Assembly: GCA_026413225.1 (NCBI GenBank)
Contig: CM048554.1
Location: forward strand, 73,400,463 to 73,464,462
Direction: 5' to 3'
Origin: Otis tarda
Lineage: Eukaryota > Chordata > Aves > Otidiformes > Otididae
DNA: 64,000 bases
Numbering within the stretch: position 1 is the first letter of the stretch; every line of letters starts with the position of its first letter. Both the position numbers and the translations under genes were made by a program. Shown piece after piece: positions 39,922 to 50,140 of this stretch. The notes beneath the pieces were generated by a model that was not told the origin of the DNA, did not search any database, and worked only from the letters and a program-made list of their open reading frames with translations.

Positions 39922-39970
39922 ATTGGTAGCAGAATGTCCTGTGATAACGCCTCTGCAATAACGTATTTAA
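39922..39970 (+). promoter_or_regulatory. LTR core promoter: CCAAT and TATA boxes
   Basis: An inverted CCAAT box (ATTGG, 39,922-39,926) lies about 40 bp before TATTTAA (39,964-39,970). Both are kept in the two sister LTRs. Any transcript from here would run to higher coordinates. Confidence 0.7.
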
Positions 39971-40413
39971 GAAGGGGAAAACAAAAAAAAAAGAGAGAGA
40001 AGAGAAGATGTGAAGAAGCTGAGCGGGGACAGAGGCGCAGAGGGGGAGGCGCAGGCCTCATGGGCCTTGCAGGCCTCACCCTCTGGCCTCTCGCCAGGCA
40101 GCCGACTGGGCCTGACTCGGTCCAGCCCGGCTGCAAGAAGTGGAAAGGAGATGAGAAGTGAATAAGATGTAAAAAAAGATCCTGAGAGACATCTACCACC
40201 CTGTTGTGAGGAACGGCTGCAGACGCCAAGGTCAGTTCAGAAGGAGGGGGAGGAGTAATGCAGCTCCTGGCCAAGATTCCCCTGCAGCCTGTGGTGACGA
40301 CCATGGTGGAGCAGGTTGTCCCCCTGCAGCCCATGGAGGTCCACGGAAGAGCAGAGATCCACTTGGAGCCCGTGAAGGACCCCACACTGGGGGAGGTGGA
40401 TGCCTGAGGAGGG

Positions 40414-40850
40414 CCTGTGGAGGGCCTGCTGGGACAGCCGTTCTGGAGAGACTGTACTCCGTGGAAGAGATGACCCACGCCGGAGCAGTTCCACGAAGGA
40501 CTGTGGCCCGTGGGAGGGACCCCACGATGGAGCAGGGGAGGAATGTGAGGAGTTCTTCCCCCGACCATGAATGAAGCAGCGGCGTGAAACAACGTATGAT
40601 GAACTGACCGCAACCCTGTGGAGGGCCCGCTGGGACAGCCTGTGGAGGGCCCGCTGGGACAGCCGTTCTGGAGAGACTGTACTCCGTGGAAGAGATGACC
40701 CACGCCGGAGCAGTTCCACGAAGGACTGTGGCCCGTGGGAGGGACCCCACGATGGAGCAGGGGAGGAATGTGAGGAGTTCTTCCCCCAACCATGAATGAA
40801 GCAGCGGCGTGAAACAATGTATGATGAACTGACCGCAACCCCCATTCCCT
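40414..40850 (+). repeat. 225-bp tandem duplication inside the LTR
   Basis: The segment beginning 'ttctggagagactgtactcc' occurs at 40,441 and at 40,666, an offset of 225 bp. The two units run in parallel to the 'gaactgaccgcaaccc' segment with only two visible differences over about 175 bp, so the duplication is recent. A shorter repeat of 'gtggagggcccgctgggaca' (two copies, about 24 bp apart, near 40,618 and 40,642) marks the junction. The other two LTRs of the family have a single copy. As 225 is a multiple of three, the antisense frame stays open. Confidence 0.92.
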
Positions 40851-40969
40851 CTTGCCCCCTGTGCCACTCGGGGCGGGGGAAGGTAGTAGAGATAATGTTA
40901 AGCTTGGGAAGAGGGAGGGGTGGATGGAGGTTATCTTGTTCTCTGTCTCATTATCCTGCTGTTTGTAGT

Positions 40970-40975
40970 AATAAA
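40970..40975 (+). terminator. LTR polyadenylation signal AATAAA
   Basis: A canonical AATAAA sits about 185 bp before the LTR end, with T-rich and GT-containing sequence following. It occurs at the same place in the sister LTRs at 23,265-23,270 and 43,872-43,877 (minus strand). Confidence 0.75.
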
Positions 40976-41158
40976 TGAATAGTTTTCCCCAAGTCGAGTC
41001 TGTTTTGCCCGTGACGGTAACTTTAAGGATTTCTCCCTGTTCTTATCTCAAACCTCGAGCCATTTTTCCTTATATTTTCTCTCCCTGTTCTCTCGGAAGG
41101 TGGGGGGAGTGAGAGAGAGACTGTGTAGTCTGGTCCTGATCAGGGCTGAACTACGACA

Positions 41159-41163
41159 ACTGC
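41159..41163. repeat. 5-bp target-site duplication (right), actgc
   Basis: Matches 39,786-39,790 exactly. Confidence 0.92.
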
Positions 41164-43701
41164 TAAGGGAGTTCCTACTGTCTTGTACTATTAATTGCAG
41201 CTGAGAGTTTGAGCAAGGACTTGAAGAAACTGTCTCCTCCTCTCTGATTAGTATTCTCTGGGCTACTACTGCCCTCTAATAGAACATAAGAGTTACTGTT
41301 ATTGTACAGAGGAGAGCTATAGAATTCCTGACATAAACTATCTGTATAAAAGAATTCTAAAAAGAAATGTAGAAAGAAACCACATGGTTCTTAAACAACT
41401 AATTTTAAAATGTCAAAGAACTAGTCTGATTAAAGTAACATGTACGTGATCTCTGCCTCTTATTAGTACAGAATAAATACCTCAAAATATAAAATTTAAA
41501 TTAATAGAAAAAAAAATTTAAATGAGAAAAAGTTTGGGAAATTATGTCTGCCTTTTAGGATGCTGAGTGCAGCAGATTATATAAATGTGTAATTATAAAC
41601 AAATATCTTCACAAAAATGATGTGAAACTGTTAAAATATTACACAATGCGCATTCAGAAAAAAAAAAAAAAACAAATTAAAAAGCAATCAAATGAATAGT
41701 TATTAGCTGCATTATGTTCCCTCCACTCCTTTACCCACAGGCATTGTACCATTATTGCAGTTATTGTATATCACAAATTACAGACCTGCTGCAATATTTG
41801 CTACCATAGAATTACAGCCTAGGGAAGTGCCAAGTTTTCTGTCATCAGCATTCAGGATGCTACCTTTGCGAGAATAACAAAAGAAACCAAAGCAGGCAAT
41901 CAACAACGTGGAAAAAAAATCTATAGAGAATTATAGCATAAAATATACTACTTCCAGGCTATTAAACCCCAAGTCTGTAGTTATACATTATGTACTTCTA
42001 GGTTCCTAAGTGTGCGGAGCCTGCAGCACTGAGGGGCACATCTAAGGGCAGTGCACATGGCAGGTACGCTTGGGCTCACTTTACGTGCCAAAGCTGCATG
42101 ACCAAGGAAGCGGATCAAGCCAGAGCTGATTACGCTCATCTGGAAAGCTTCACTATTTTGGATGTCTTACCAGCAAAAAAACTGGGGAAGTTTGCATAAA
42201 AAGGGCTCTTTTCCTCAAGGACTTTATGTATCAAAATTTATGATTTCACCCAGCACAGGCCACCTATGAAGTGATACAGAGCACTACTGTGATGCAGAGT
42301 GTGTTTTCCTATGAAGCAGCAGCCCAGGACTTCTTTCACAAGCCACATCCATCTTGCACACAGAGTAGGAGAGGGCGAGGAGTGAGGCACTAGCCAGTGA
42401 TGGGTAGGTGGTACTACAAATCTGTTCCAGACCTAGGATTAGCCTGTTTATTTGCTCTTTACCACTTCATATGTGGCAGATTTCACAGGAAATTTATATA
42501 GTACATTTCTATACTTTAAATTAATAAACAACTCTGTATTTTTGTGGCATGTGCAGTTTATTAAAAATTGTTGGAAGAGAGAGAGTGGATTTTTGCCCTC
42601 CCCAGAAATGATGAGAACAATTTCTTTCTAATTTTTGCTGCCACTGTCACAAGCCACATTTTTAAGAAATAGCTGTTCTGGATAGGGGAATGAAAACAAG
42701 AAATATTCCCTTTCAGAAGGTAATGGTTGCTATTAAACCCAAACCCCCAGAGCAATGTGAAGGTTTAATCTCTTCTTATGTCTAAGGGATGATTTTCATG
42801 TATTCGAACAAGAACTGATTTTTTTTTTTCAGTTATCTGCTACATTACTGTGTTTTGGACAACAGCATACCTTAATGACCAAGCCTCTAACTTGTAATTT
42901 GTGTCTTCTTTCTACCCGCGAGTGGGATTCAACTGCATCAAGTTGGGTGCAGATGTCTATGTATAAGTGACTAAGTATTACACCGATTTATCTCGCCAGT
43001 CCACTCCTCCCCCATTCCCAAAGCACACTTAATGTTTAAATCCATCTGTAGAATCGAGATGTATAGTTTTATGTATTCCTTATGGTAAGGACTTGGCTTC
43101 TAAGGTGCAGCATGTTGGACATACAGGGCTACTGGTCATTTAGCTATCAATGAAAATTTTTCAAAAGGAATATGATGATTTGAATTTCTTCGCTAAGTTT
43201 CACACTTGGCAAGGATGGTTGTAACATTCACAGGCAACTGCATCTTTACATTTCTGCTGTCCAACAGTGGTTTGACTAATTTCTCAGGCTCTGTAAGAGG
43301 TGTTTCCTAAATTTTCACCAAAAAAACCACCAGCTCCTGTCTGATTAGGGTATAAATGCAAGTGAAAAACTAAAATACCTGTTTCATTCCCTATACGTCC
43401 ACTTATTTGGAATTAGTAGGCTCAGATCTTTCTTTCACATGACACACAATTAACATTCACTACAAAACACTAGAAAAGCAAGATGGTGGCTTCTGAAGTC
43501 AATGGCAGTTTTGTGTTTAGTTCTGAAGAGGCATAATTGTTATTGCTACGTGAATGTTGAGTGCCTTCCTGAACATAGCGGCGCAACTCTACATCACAAT
43601 ACAGTATGGGGTACTAGACATAGGCACACTTGCATGGCCCACTTGTTCCTACAAGTCTGAGTGAATTATCAAGAGGAAAGACTGAACTTTCTTTGATTTG
43701 C
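41164..43701. other. Unique AT-rich DNA between two facing LTRs, no gene seen
   Basis: No frame over 65 codons has any interest. An A-run lies at 41,658-41,671. There is no retroviral internal sequence here, so the two facing LTRs are separate insertions and not the ends of one provirus. Their opposite orientation also excludes that. Confidence 0.7.
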
Positions 43702-44818
43702 TGTCGTAGTTTAGCCCCATTCAGGACCAAGCTACGCAGTCTCTCTCTCATTGTCCCCAACTCTCTGAGAGATAATATAACAAAAGGCTCGAGGTTTGAG
43801 ATAAGGACAAGGAGTTAACCTTAAATTTGTCGTTACAGGCAAAACGGACTCGACTTGGGGAAAACTATCTGTTTATTATTAAAACCAAAACACAATAATG
43901 AGAAAAACAAGATAACTTCCCCCCACCCTCCCTCTTCCTGGGCTTAACATTATCTCTACGTCCTTTACTCCCCAAGCAGCACAGGGGGGAAGACGGAATG
44001 GGGGTCATGGTCAGTTCATCACTTGCTGCTTTACACTGCTCCTTCCTCCTCAGGGGAAGAGCTCCACACGTTCCCTTCTGTTCCATTGTGGGGTCCCTCC
44101 CACGGGCTATAGTCCTCCCTGAACTGCTTGGGCATTTTTTCCACAGGGTGCAGTCCCTCCAGAATGGCTGCCCCAGTGCAGTCCTTCCATGGGCCACAGC
44201 CTCCTTCGGGCATCAACCTGCCCCAGCATGGGCTCCTCCATGGGCTGCAGGTAGATCTCTGCTACTCCGTGGACCTCCATGGACTGCGGGAGGACAGCTG
44301 GTTTCACCATGGGCTGCACCATGGGCTGCAGGGGAATCTTGGCCAGGAGCGTCATTACTCCTCCCCCTCCTTCTTCACTGACCTTGGCATCTGCAGCCGT
44401 TCCTCTCACAAGAAATTGTTCACAATCAGCTCAGGCAGATGCCTCTAAGGTTCTCTTCACATCTCATCTCCTCTCCACTTCTTGCAGCTGGGCTGGGCTG
44501 AGTCGAGCCCAGATAGCTGGCTGGTGGGAGGCCAGAGGGTGAGGGCTGCAAGGCCCACAAGGCTTGCATCTGCCCCTCTCTGTCCTCTGCTTCTGCTTCT
44601 TAACTTCTTTTTTAATTTATTTATTTTTTCCCCTTCTTAAATACGTTATCACAGAGGTGTTATCACTGAACATTCCACATTCCATCACCAATTGGCTTGG
44701 CCCTGGCCAGCTGCAGCTCTACCCTAGACTCGTCTGAGTGCACCAGACAAAGGCGAAACTTCTAGCAGCTTCTTGTAGAAGCTGCCACTGTAACCTCCCT
44801 CACTAAACAAAAGTAACA
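43702..44818 (-). mobile_element. LTR of endogenous retrovirus, long family, minus strand, older copy
   Basis: About 1,117 bp. On the plus strand it opens TGTCGTAG and closes near 44,818 at the complement of the family's 'gttagtgagg' start. The minus strand carries CCAAT (44,688-44,692), TATTTAA (44,637-44,643) and AATAAA (43,872-43,877) in the family's order. The flanking pentamers (tttgc on the left, cactt on the right) do not match, and internal differences from the other two copies are more numerous, so this looks like the oldest of the three or has an altered end. Frames inside (up to 127 codons) are not known proteins. No internal genes adjoin it. Confidence 0.85.
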
Positions 44819-46904
44819 CACTTGGAAATCATTATGCTTGCCTCTAGGACATGGTGCCCCTGACTGAAAGTACCTGGAATGCTGACTATTCCAACTAACA
44901 TTCCCTGACTGGAACTTCTTTTCAGTCTCTGATTAGTAGTTTCTGTCTTGTGTTTCAAGTCCTCCTTTCTGAAGGTAATTTTGGTGATCTGGCATCTCTT
45001 CTGGCATCTCCTTATTGTACATCAAATTTGGTGAGGCATTTCCTCACTGAACTGCAAAAGATGAAGATGATGGTGCCCCAAAACTATGTTACATCAAAGG
45101 TGTAGGGCACTCAAGCACAATCATAAGCAAGGTGGAAAGCCCTTCTAAAGCAGAGGAACATAAGGTTTTATGAGATTCTTGATTCACGTTCATGCTTATG
45201 GAGCTTCATAAACTTATGGAAAGTAAAAATCCAGACATATATCAGTTATGTGCTTTTATATTGAACTTCGTTTTGCAGTCCTGTCTTGGGAATTTCAAGG
45301 GTGTCTTCAACACTGTATTTTCACTGTTTGAATTGGAATGTTTCCAACCTTTGCTCCTCAACCTTAACAGTTAAGGTACAAGGATACCCTACTTGATCAG
45401 TGCAGCCATGAGACAAGCAACCATGTGACAGGCATTCGTGATGACTTCCTACTCTAGGATTGGTAATAATAGGAGGAATCAAAGAAGTAGATCTTCTACC
45501 TCTGGTGTCCATGCAGTAAGTAATAATGGTTGAAACCTAAAACTAACTCCTCATCTGATGCTACTTTTAACACCTTAAATTTGAAAAACAAATTGGTCCA
45601 AAACAGTTTCTTGTATTTACTTAAAAGATAACAAAAATACCCCACCCTTGATCTCTGATTTTATTTTAAATATCTTTCTGTTTGGCTTTTGTCCCAATCT
45701 TGTGCCATTTGAAACTCAATAGATAGCAAAGCAAGGCTACTCTAAATGCCAAATTTATTTCTTGTGTGTACCAAAAATCAGCAATTGTCATGTCTGAATT
45801 GGGCTAGTGTGCAAGTAGAGACTATTTTTGACATTCTTTTGGTCTTGGGTAACAGTTTGGTAATAAACAAACATAGTAGCCAAATTTACTTGAGTCAGCT
45901 GTTTTATTGACCATCTTTTTATAGAAAAAAAAAGCAAACCAAAACCTTCAAATAAGAACAGCAGTTTATTAGAACCAGAAAACATTTATTGTTACAAATA
46001 GAGTATCTAAAAGAAAATTAGGTGCTGCCTTCTATAGCAACGCAGCACTCAGGTATAATAAAATTGATGAGCCCATATAATAAAATTTATGGAACTACGG
46101 TGAATTCAATTTATTTGAATATGCTCAGTTATGTTTTTGTTTATTCCCATAGCAGATGTTTAATTTACAAACCAGGCAATTACTACAGCTCTTCCAAACA
46201 AATAAGAACAGATTAGTCAAACGTTCACATCAGTTTTTATGTTTATCATTAGTTTTATGATACATCATGAATATTCAGTGTTCAGAAAAAAAACCCTATC
46301 ATTACGATACCTGGAAAACCTTAAAACGATGTTTTGCATCTCCAAATGGTGTTTCACTCTGTTTGAAAAAGATGCTAATGTGTGTTTCTATGAGCTGGGT
46401 ATGTATATTAATAGGAATTGCTCAAATATCTTCCTGATGTTATGCACATATTAGTTTGCATTCATAATACTTCAGTATGGATGTGTCCTTACATAAATAA
46501 GGGAATTTTGGTGTCCCTTTCAGAGAGAATTCTTGAGGCTGAACTGTTTTTTCAACAAGACAAAGTAAGCTACCCCCCAAAAAACCCAGAAACACCCCTC
46601 TTCCTCTCCTAAGACAAATAACTACCTATATATTTGTCTTGAAGTATCAGGTAAAATCAGTGCCATCTAGTTGGGTTTTGGCTTACTTTATGTTTCCTGG
46701 AATATATCCCATGGTAGAAGGAAATAATTCTATCAGCAGAGATGCCATGTTGCATGCTGCATACTCATTATAAATGCATACTGGCTGATGGATAGGAAGC
46801 TGTTACTCGGCAGTTGGTGAGGTGGTGTTTTTTTTTTTCCCCCCTTGTTGCTAAACTGACAGGAATTTCATAAGAAAAAACATAGTGTCTGTCTGTCATG
46901 GAGG
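44819..46904. other. Unique AT-rich DNA, no gene seen
   Basis: Short frames of at most 71 codons without motifs; no repeat is recognised. Confidence 0.65.
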
Positions 46905-46933
46905 GCGTGTGTGTATGTGCACACGTGTGCATG
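46905..46933. repeat. Alternating purine-pyrimidine tract, GT/GC-rich
   Basis: Twenty-nine bases of strict purine-pyrimidine alternation made of GT, GC and AC steps. GT/GC alternation is the classic context for left-handed Z-DNA. Confidence 0.8.
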
Positions 46934-47293
46934 AACACAAGACATGCCCTAGAAAGAAAAGATATCCTCTGTCTCATTTTCTGTAAATGAATTACAGTCT
47001 CCTGAGTTTCACAGTATAAAAACAGAAAATAAGCCTCAGTTTGGTCTCCAAATTCCTATAATACAGCATACACTTCAACCAATTTGACAGTATGTCATTT
47101 TCATTAATTCCCAAGCTAAGGGAAGGTTTTAGGGTTACATGAATTTACTAAGATGAATACTTGTGGGAATATTCTCAGTAGGAATATGCTATGAAGTGAA
47201 AGGATATGTATGAAATGGTGTAAAAGATTTCAGTCAAAACCAAGCATCTACTGTTAAAGATGATTGCTATTGTAAAAAATTAGTCCTTACTCA
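46934..47293. other. Unique AT-rich DNA, no gene seen
   Basis: Nothing recognised. Confidence 0.65.
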
Positions 47294-47331
47294 CTTTGTT
47301 GACAGCAACACTCTTTGTTGACAGTGACACT
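47294..47331. repeat. 19-bp tandem duplication
   Basis: Two adjacent copies of a unit beginning 'ctttgttgacag', at 47,294 and 47,313, differing at about two positions. Confidence 0.85.
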
Positions 47332-47588
47332 CTCTTGACCATGACAAAATAACATCTGCTTTCTCTTCATTAGTTATAGTCAAAATTTGGTTAGAAACTT
47401 TAGCTTTAAAAATAATTTAAGAATAAACTTGTATTGTGTTGTTATATAGCCTTTGGATCTATAACACTACAGGTTTCTTTGGATGGGAAAATTGTAAGTT
47501 TTGGTCTTCTCTTACCTCTCAGATTCTAAGTAGAATTTCTAAGACCTTTGCCACTACAAAGATACAAATAAAAGGGTGCTTTCTGCAT

Positions 47589-47679
47589 CGCAAGCATTGG
47601 AACAGACTCCCCAGGGAAGTGGTGGAGTCACCATCCCTGGAGGTGTTTAAAAGATGTATAGACCTGGTGACATGTACAG
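47589..47679 (+). mobile_element. CR1 LINE crumb, plus strand
   Basis: About 90 bp matching the ORF2 C-terminal end. The readable peptide [20 protein letters not shown] is a hallmark of CR1 ORF2. Nothing of CR1 is seen on either side, and the 3' terminal repeat is absent, so this is a deletion remnant. It falls inside a chance 122-codon open frame (47,436-47,804) whose other parts are not protein-like. Confidence 0.8.
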
Positions 47680-49167
47680 GTTTACAAAAGAACAGAGACA
47701 AAAATCACACCACAAATAATGCCAAGTCACAGTGTGAGACAGAACTGGGAGGAATAAGCATTGATCAGCAACTTTGTTCCACAACTCACTGCTCATTATT
47801 CTAATACTACGACAACTCCCATAGTTTCAGTCTGTTTCCATGGTATCTGAGACTCTGAACACTATAAAAATGATCAATTGCTTAGAATGTCTTAATGAAG
47901 AAAATGCAAAGGTTGTGAAGCTAAGCACTCCAGTCAAGAAATTAACAGCCAAGGTTTCTTGCACAATCTTGACTCTTGCCCTTTATGAATATATATTATA
48001 GTCTTTACCTGCAGATTGCTTCTTAATGTATTTCACACTTTTCTCCAGGTTGTATCTTTTAGTCTTCTGCAGTGATAATGTATTATCCATTGAACAAGCT
48101 ATTTTTTTTTGTTATTTATGCAACTTAATTCTGACAGGAATGTACTATTTTAGCATTTCAACAGTTGTCTCTGGTACAAATACCATTAACAATGTAATTG
48201 TTAGTACTTTTCCTTCAAGGTAGCTGGCTTTTTTTTTTCTGCTAGTAATTTGCCCTGTTTTCTTTCTCTTAAGCCTTGATAAATTTCCATTAAAGCACTG
48301 GGCTGGGTTATATTCACAAATCTTATTTTTAAGTTATTTATTAAAAAAAATAATTTATTTAAAATGAAAACAGGAGACTTTACTGTGGAATTCCATCAAT
48401 GCAATGGTCAGAGGTAACACTGCTTCCTTTTTCCTACATGATATCCATCTGCTTATACACTCAAGGAATGTGCTAGTCCCTGCAGCGTGTCATTGCCAGG
48501 GAACAAAGAGGTTACTCTCCTGCAGCAAATACACTCTGTAGAGAGACAACGCAATGAAAAGAGGAAGAATGAATAAAACCACAAAAACACTTTCTGATCA
48601 GTATGGAGATTTTATCTATTCTCTCCAAAGAAAGAACTCTGATTTAATTTCATGTATATTGAGCTTTATCCCAGATGACTCAAATAGGTGAAAGATTTTT
48701 TAATTGAATGGGTCAGCTCTATGGTTAACTCTTTGGGGAAGGACTACAGTCTGTAAAATGCATAGAAAAAATACAGTTTTCATTAAAAGAGCTTAATGAG
48801 CTCTGCAACCCCAAATCTTAAAATCTCTTTGATTTGCATGCTGATTCCAGCTGGTCACTTTCACAACTGCAGCAACAGTACTTGCTTTTCTCTGGCTGCC
48901 ATGCTCTGCAAGGTTCATCAGGTATAGGATGGACATACAAAGCCAATTTTTTTTTCCCAACTATGTGGAGTTCTACTGAATGTTATCAGCTGTTTCGTAA
49001 TCTCTATTTTTTCCTCTGGAGATTAGAAAAATGTTGTAGTGTGCACTGGAGGATGTTTGCAATCATACTACCGCTGTGGCTAGTTTTACACAGTGTGATG
49101 TGTTAGCTTTCCTTGCCTGGAATTCTAAATACACACCATGATACTTAAAACCAGAATTGTTTAATGC
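47680..49167. other. Unique AT-rich DNA, no gene seen
   Basis: Frames of at most 90 codons without motif. T-runs lie at 48,102-48,109, 48,230-48,239 and 48,949-48,956. Nothing recognised. Confidence 0.65.
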
Positions 49168-49172
49168 CTGAC
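49168..49172. repeat. 5-bp target-site duplication (left), ctgac
   Basis: Identical to 49,651-49,655. Confidence 0.92.
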
Positions 49173-49650
49173 TGTCCTGGTTCTGGCTAGGATGGAGTTA
49201 ATTTTCACCTGAGCTGGGAGGAGAACTGGAGCTGGTGGGCCCTGTGGCTGGGGCACACAGCTGGGATAGTTTACTAATTAGTCAACAGCTGGGGTAAATT
49301 TACCCAAATTAGCCAAAGGGCTCTTCAACACCCTGTGACATCATGTTCAGTATGTAAGTGAGGAGGGTGCTGAGGGGAGCCTCCTGCTACTTGAGAGGAA
49401 ACTAGGCATCCAGATCTGCTGTGAGCTATTGTATTGTAAATTATGTGCTTCAGTATTTTCTAGTTTTGGGTTTTGTTTGTTTGTTTTCCATCTCTGTTTT
49501 GTTTTCTTCTGTTATTCTCGTATCTCTTTTTTTAAATCTCAACCCATGAGTTTTGCCTTCTTTTCTTTACCAATTCTCCTCCTTGTCCCACTGGAGGGTG
49601 GGGGGAGTGAGAGAGAAACTGCATAGTTTGGGTGGGGCTAAACGAAGACA
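49173..49650 (+). mobile_element. Solo LTR, short family, plus strand
   Basis: A compact 478-bp LTR starting TGTCCTGG and ending CGAAGACA, with exact 5-bp target duplications. The last ~60 bp ('ggtggggggagtgagagaga', then 'gcatagtttgggtggggcta') resemble the ends of both the 24,400 LTR and the long-family LTRs, while the front half is different from the long family. A 'tgacatcatgttcagtatgtaagtgagg' stretch (49,338-49,365, shown here only as a landmark) corresponds to 'gctcagtatgtaactagggg' in the 24.4-kb copy and may be the promoter zone. No AATAAA is obvious. No retroviral genes adjoin it. Confidence 0.9.
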
Positions 49651-49655
49651 CTGAC
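49651..49655. repeat. 5-bp target-site duplication (right), ctgac
   Basis: Matches 49,168-49,172 exactly. Confidence 0.92.
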
Positions 49656-49929
49656 CAATGTGAATAAAGGAAATTTCATTTCAATATTGCTCAAGAGATG
49701 CTGAAACTAAGACAGCTCTTTAGCACTGATATTTTCTTCTGAAGACCTTCTTGAAAGTGATTGTGGGAAAATTTACTAGACCATGACACAGGTTTCCCCT
49801 TCCCCACCAAAGGCACTTTGGAGAAGCTGAGTTTTATCTTCCTGATTAAACTATGTGAAGAATCCTAAGGCAAGAGTGAAAAAGCAAACAGTCCTTTTTA
49901 TGTCTCTGTGTAGTGAGCTCTCTCGACAA
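49656..49929. other. Unique DNA, no gene seen
   Basis: Flank between the solo LTR and the degenerate repeat patch. Nothing recognised. Confidence 0.6.
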
Positions 49930-50140
49930 GCTGACCCCAGAGCAGCTGCCAGGTATCCAGCCTGGCTGCTGCCCCATCCACCTGCTCCCTACCAGGCTCC
50001 TGCTGACTGGTTCACAAAGAAATGGCCAGGTGTTTGCTGCCTGCTGACCTGGCCACATGTTGGCTGCCAGTTACCAGGCTTCTGATGCCCTGTTCACCTG
50101 CTGGCATCACACTGCTTTCCTGATGCCCCGAATCCCCTGC
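49930..50140. repeat. GC-rich patch of degenerate internal repeats
   Basis: Segments such as 'ggctcctgctgactggttcac' (about 49,995) and 'ggcttctgatgccctgttcac' (about 50,077), and 'gctgccag' with a following 'ccag' (49,945 and 50,063), recur with variable spacing. This looks like a decayed minisatellite with units of roughly 40 or 80 bp. It is GC-rich against its flanks but has almost no CpG. Short open frames here are repeat by-products. Confidence 0.5.

Larger units (their letters stand above)
39791..41158 (+). mobile_element. Solo LTR of endogenous retrovirus, long family, plus strand, with internal duplication
   Basis: The 1,368-bp element starts TGTCGTGG and ends CTACGACA (8-bp imperfect inverted ends) with exact 5-bp target duplications. 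It is the best-preserved of three related LTRs in the window. In order it shows an ATTGG (reverse CCAAT) box at 39,922-39,926, TATTTAA at 39,964-39,970, a GC/CpG-rich body, AATAAA at 40,970-40,975, then a pyrimidine-rich U5-like end with 'ggggggagtgagagagagac'. If transcription starts about 25-30 bp after the TATA box, R is close to 1 kb. A 225-bp tandem duplication inside makes it longer than its relatives. Open frames up to 339 codons run antisense through it and resemble no known protein. No retroviral genes adjoin it. Confidence 0.92.

Noticed and set aside
39791-44818. One provirus with LTRs at 39.8 and 43.7 kb
   Set aside because: The LTRs are in opposite orientation and the spacer has no retroviral genes. 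The first LTR has its own target duplication.
47436-47804. 122-codon frame containing a protein-like stretch
   Set aside because: The protein-like part is a 90-bp CR1 ORF2 remnant; the rest is featureless.
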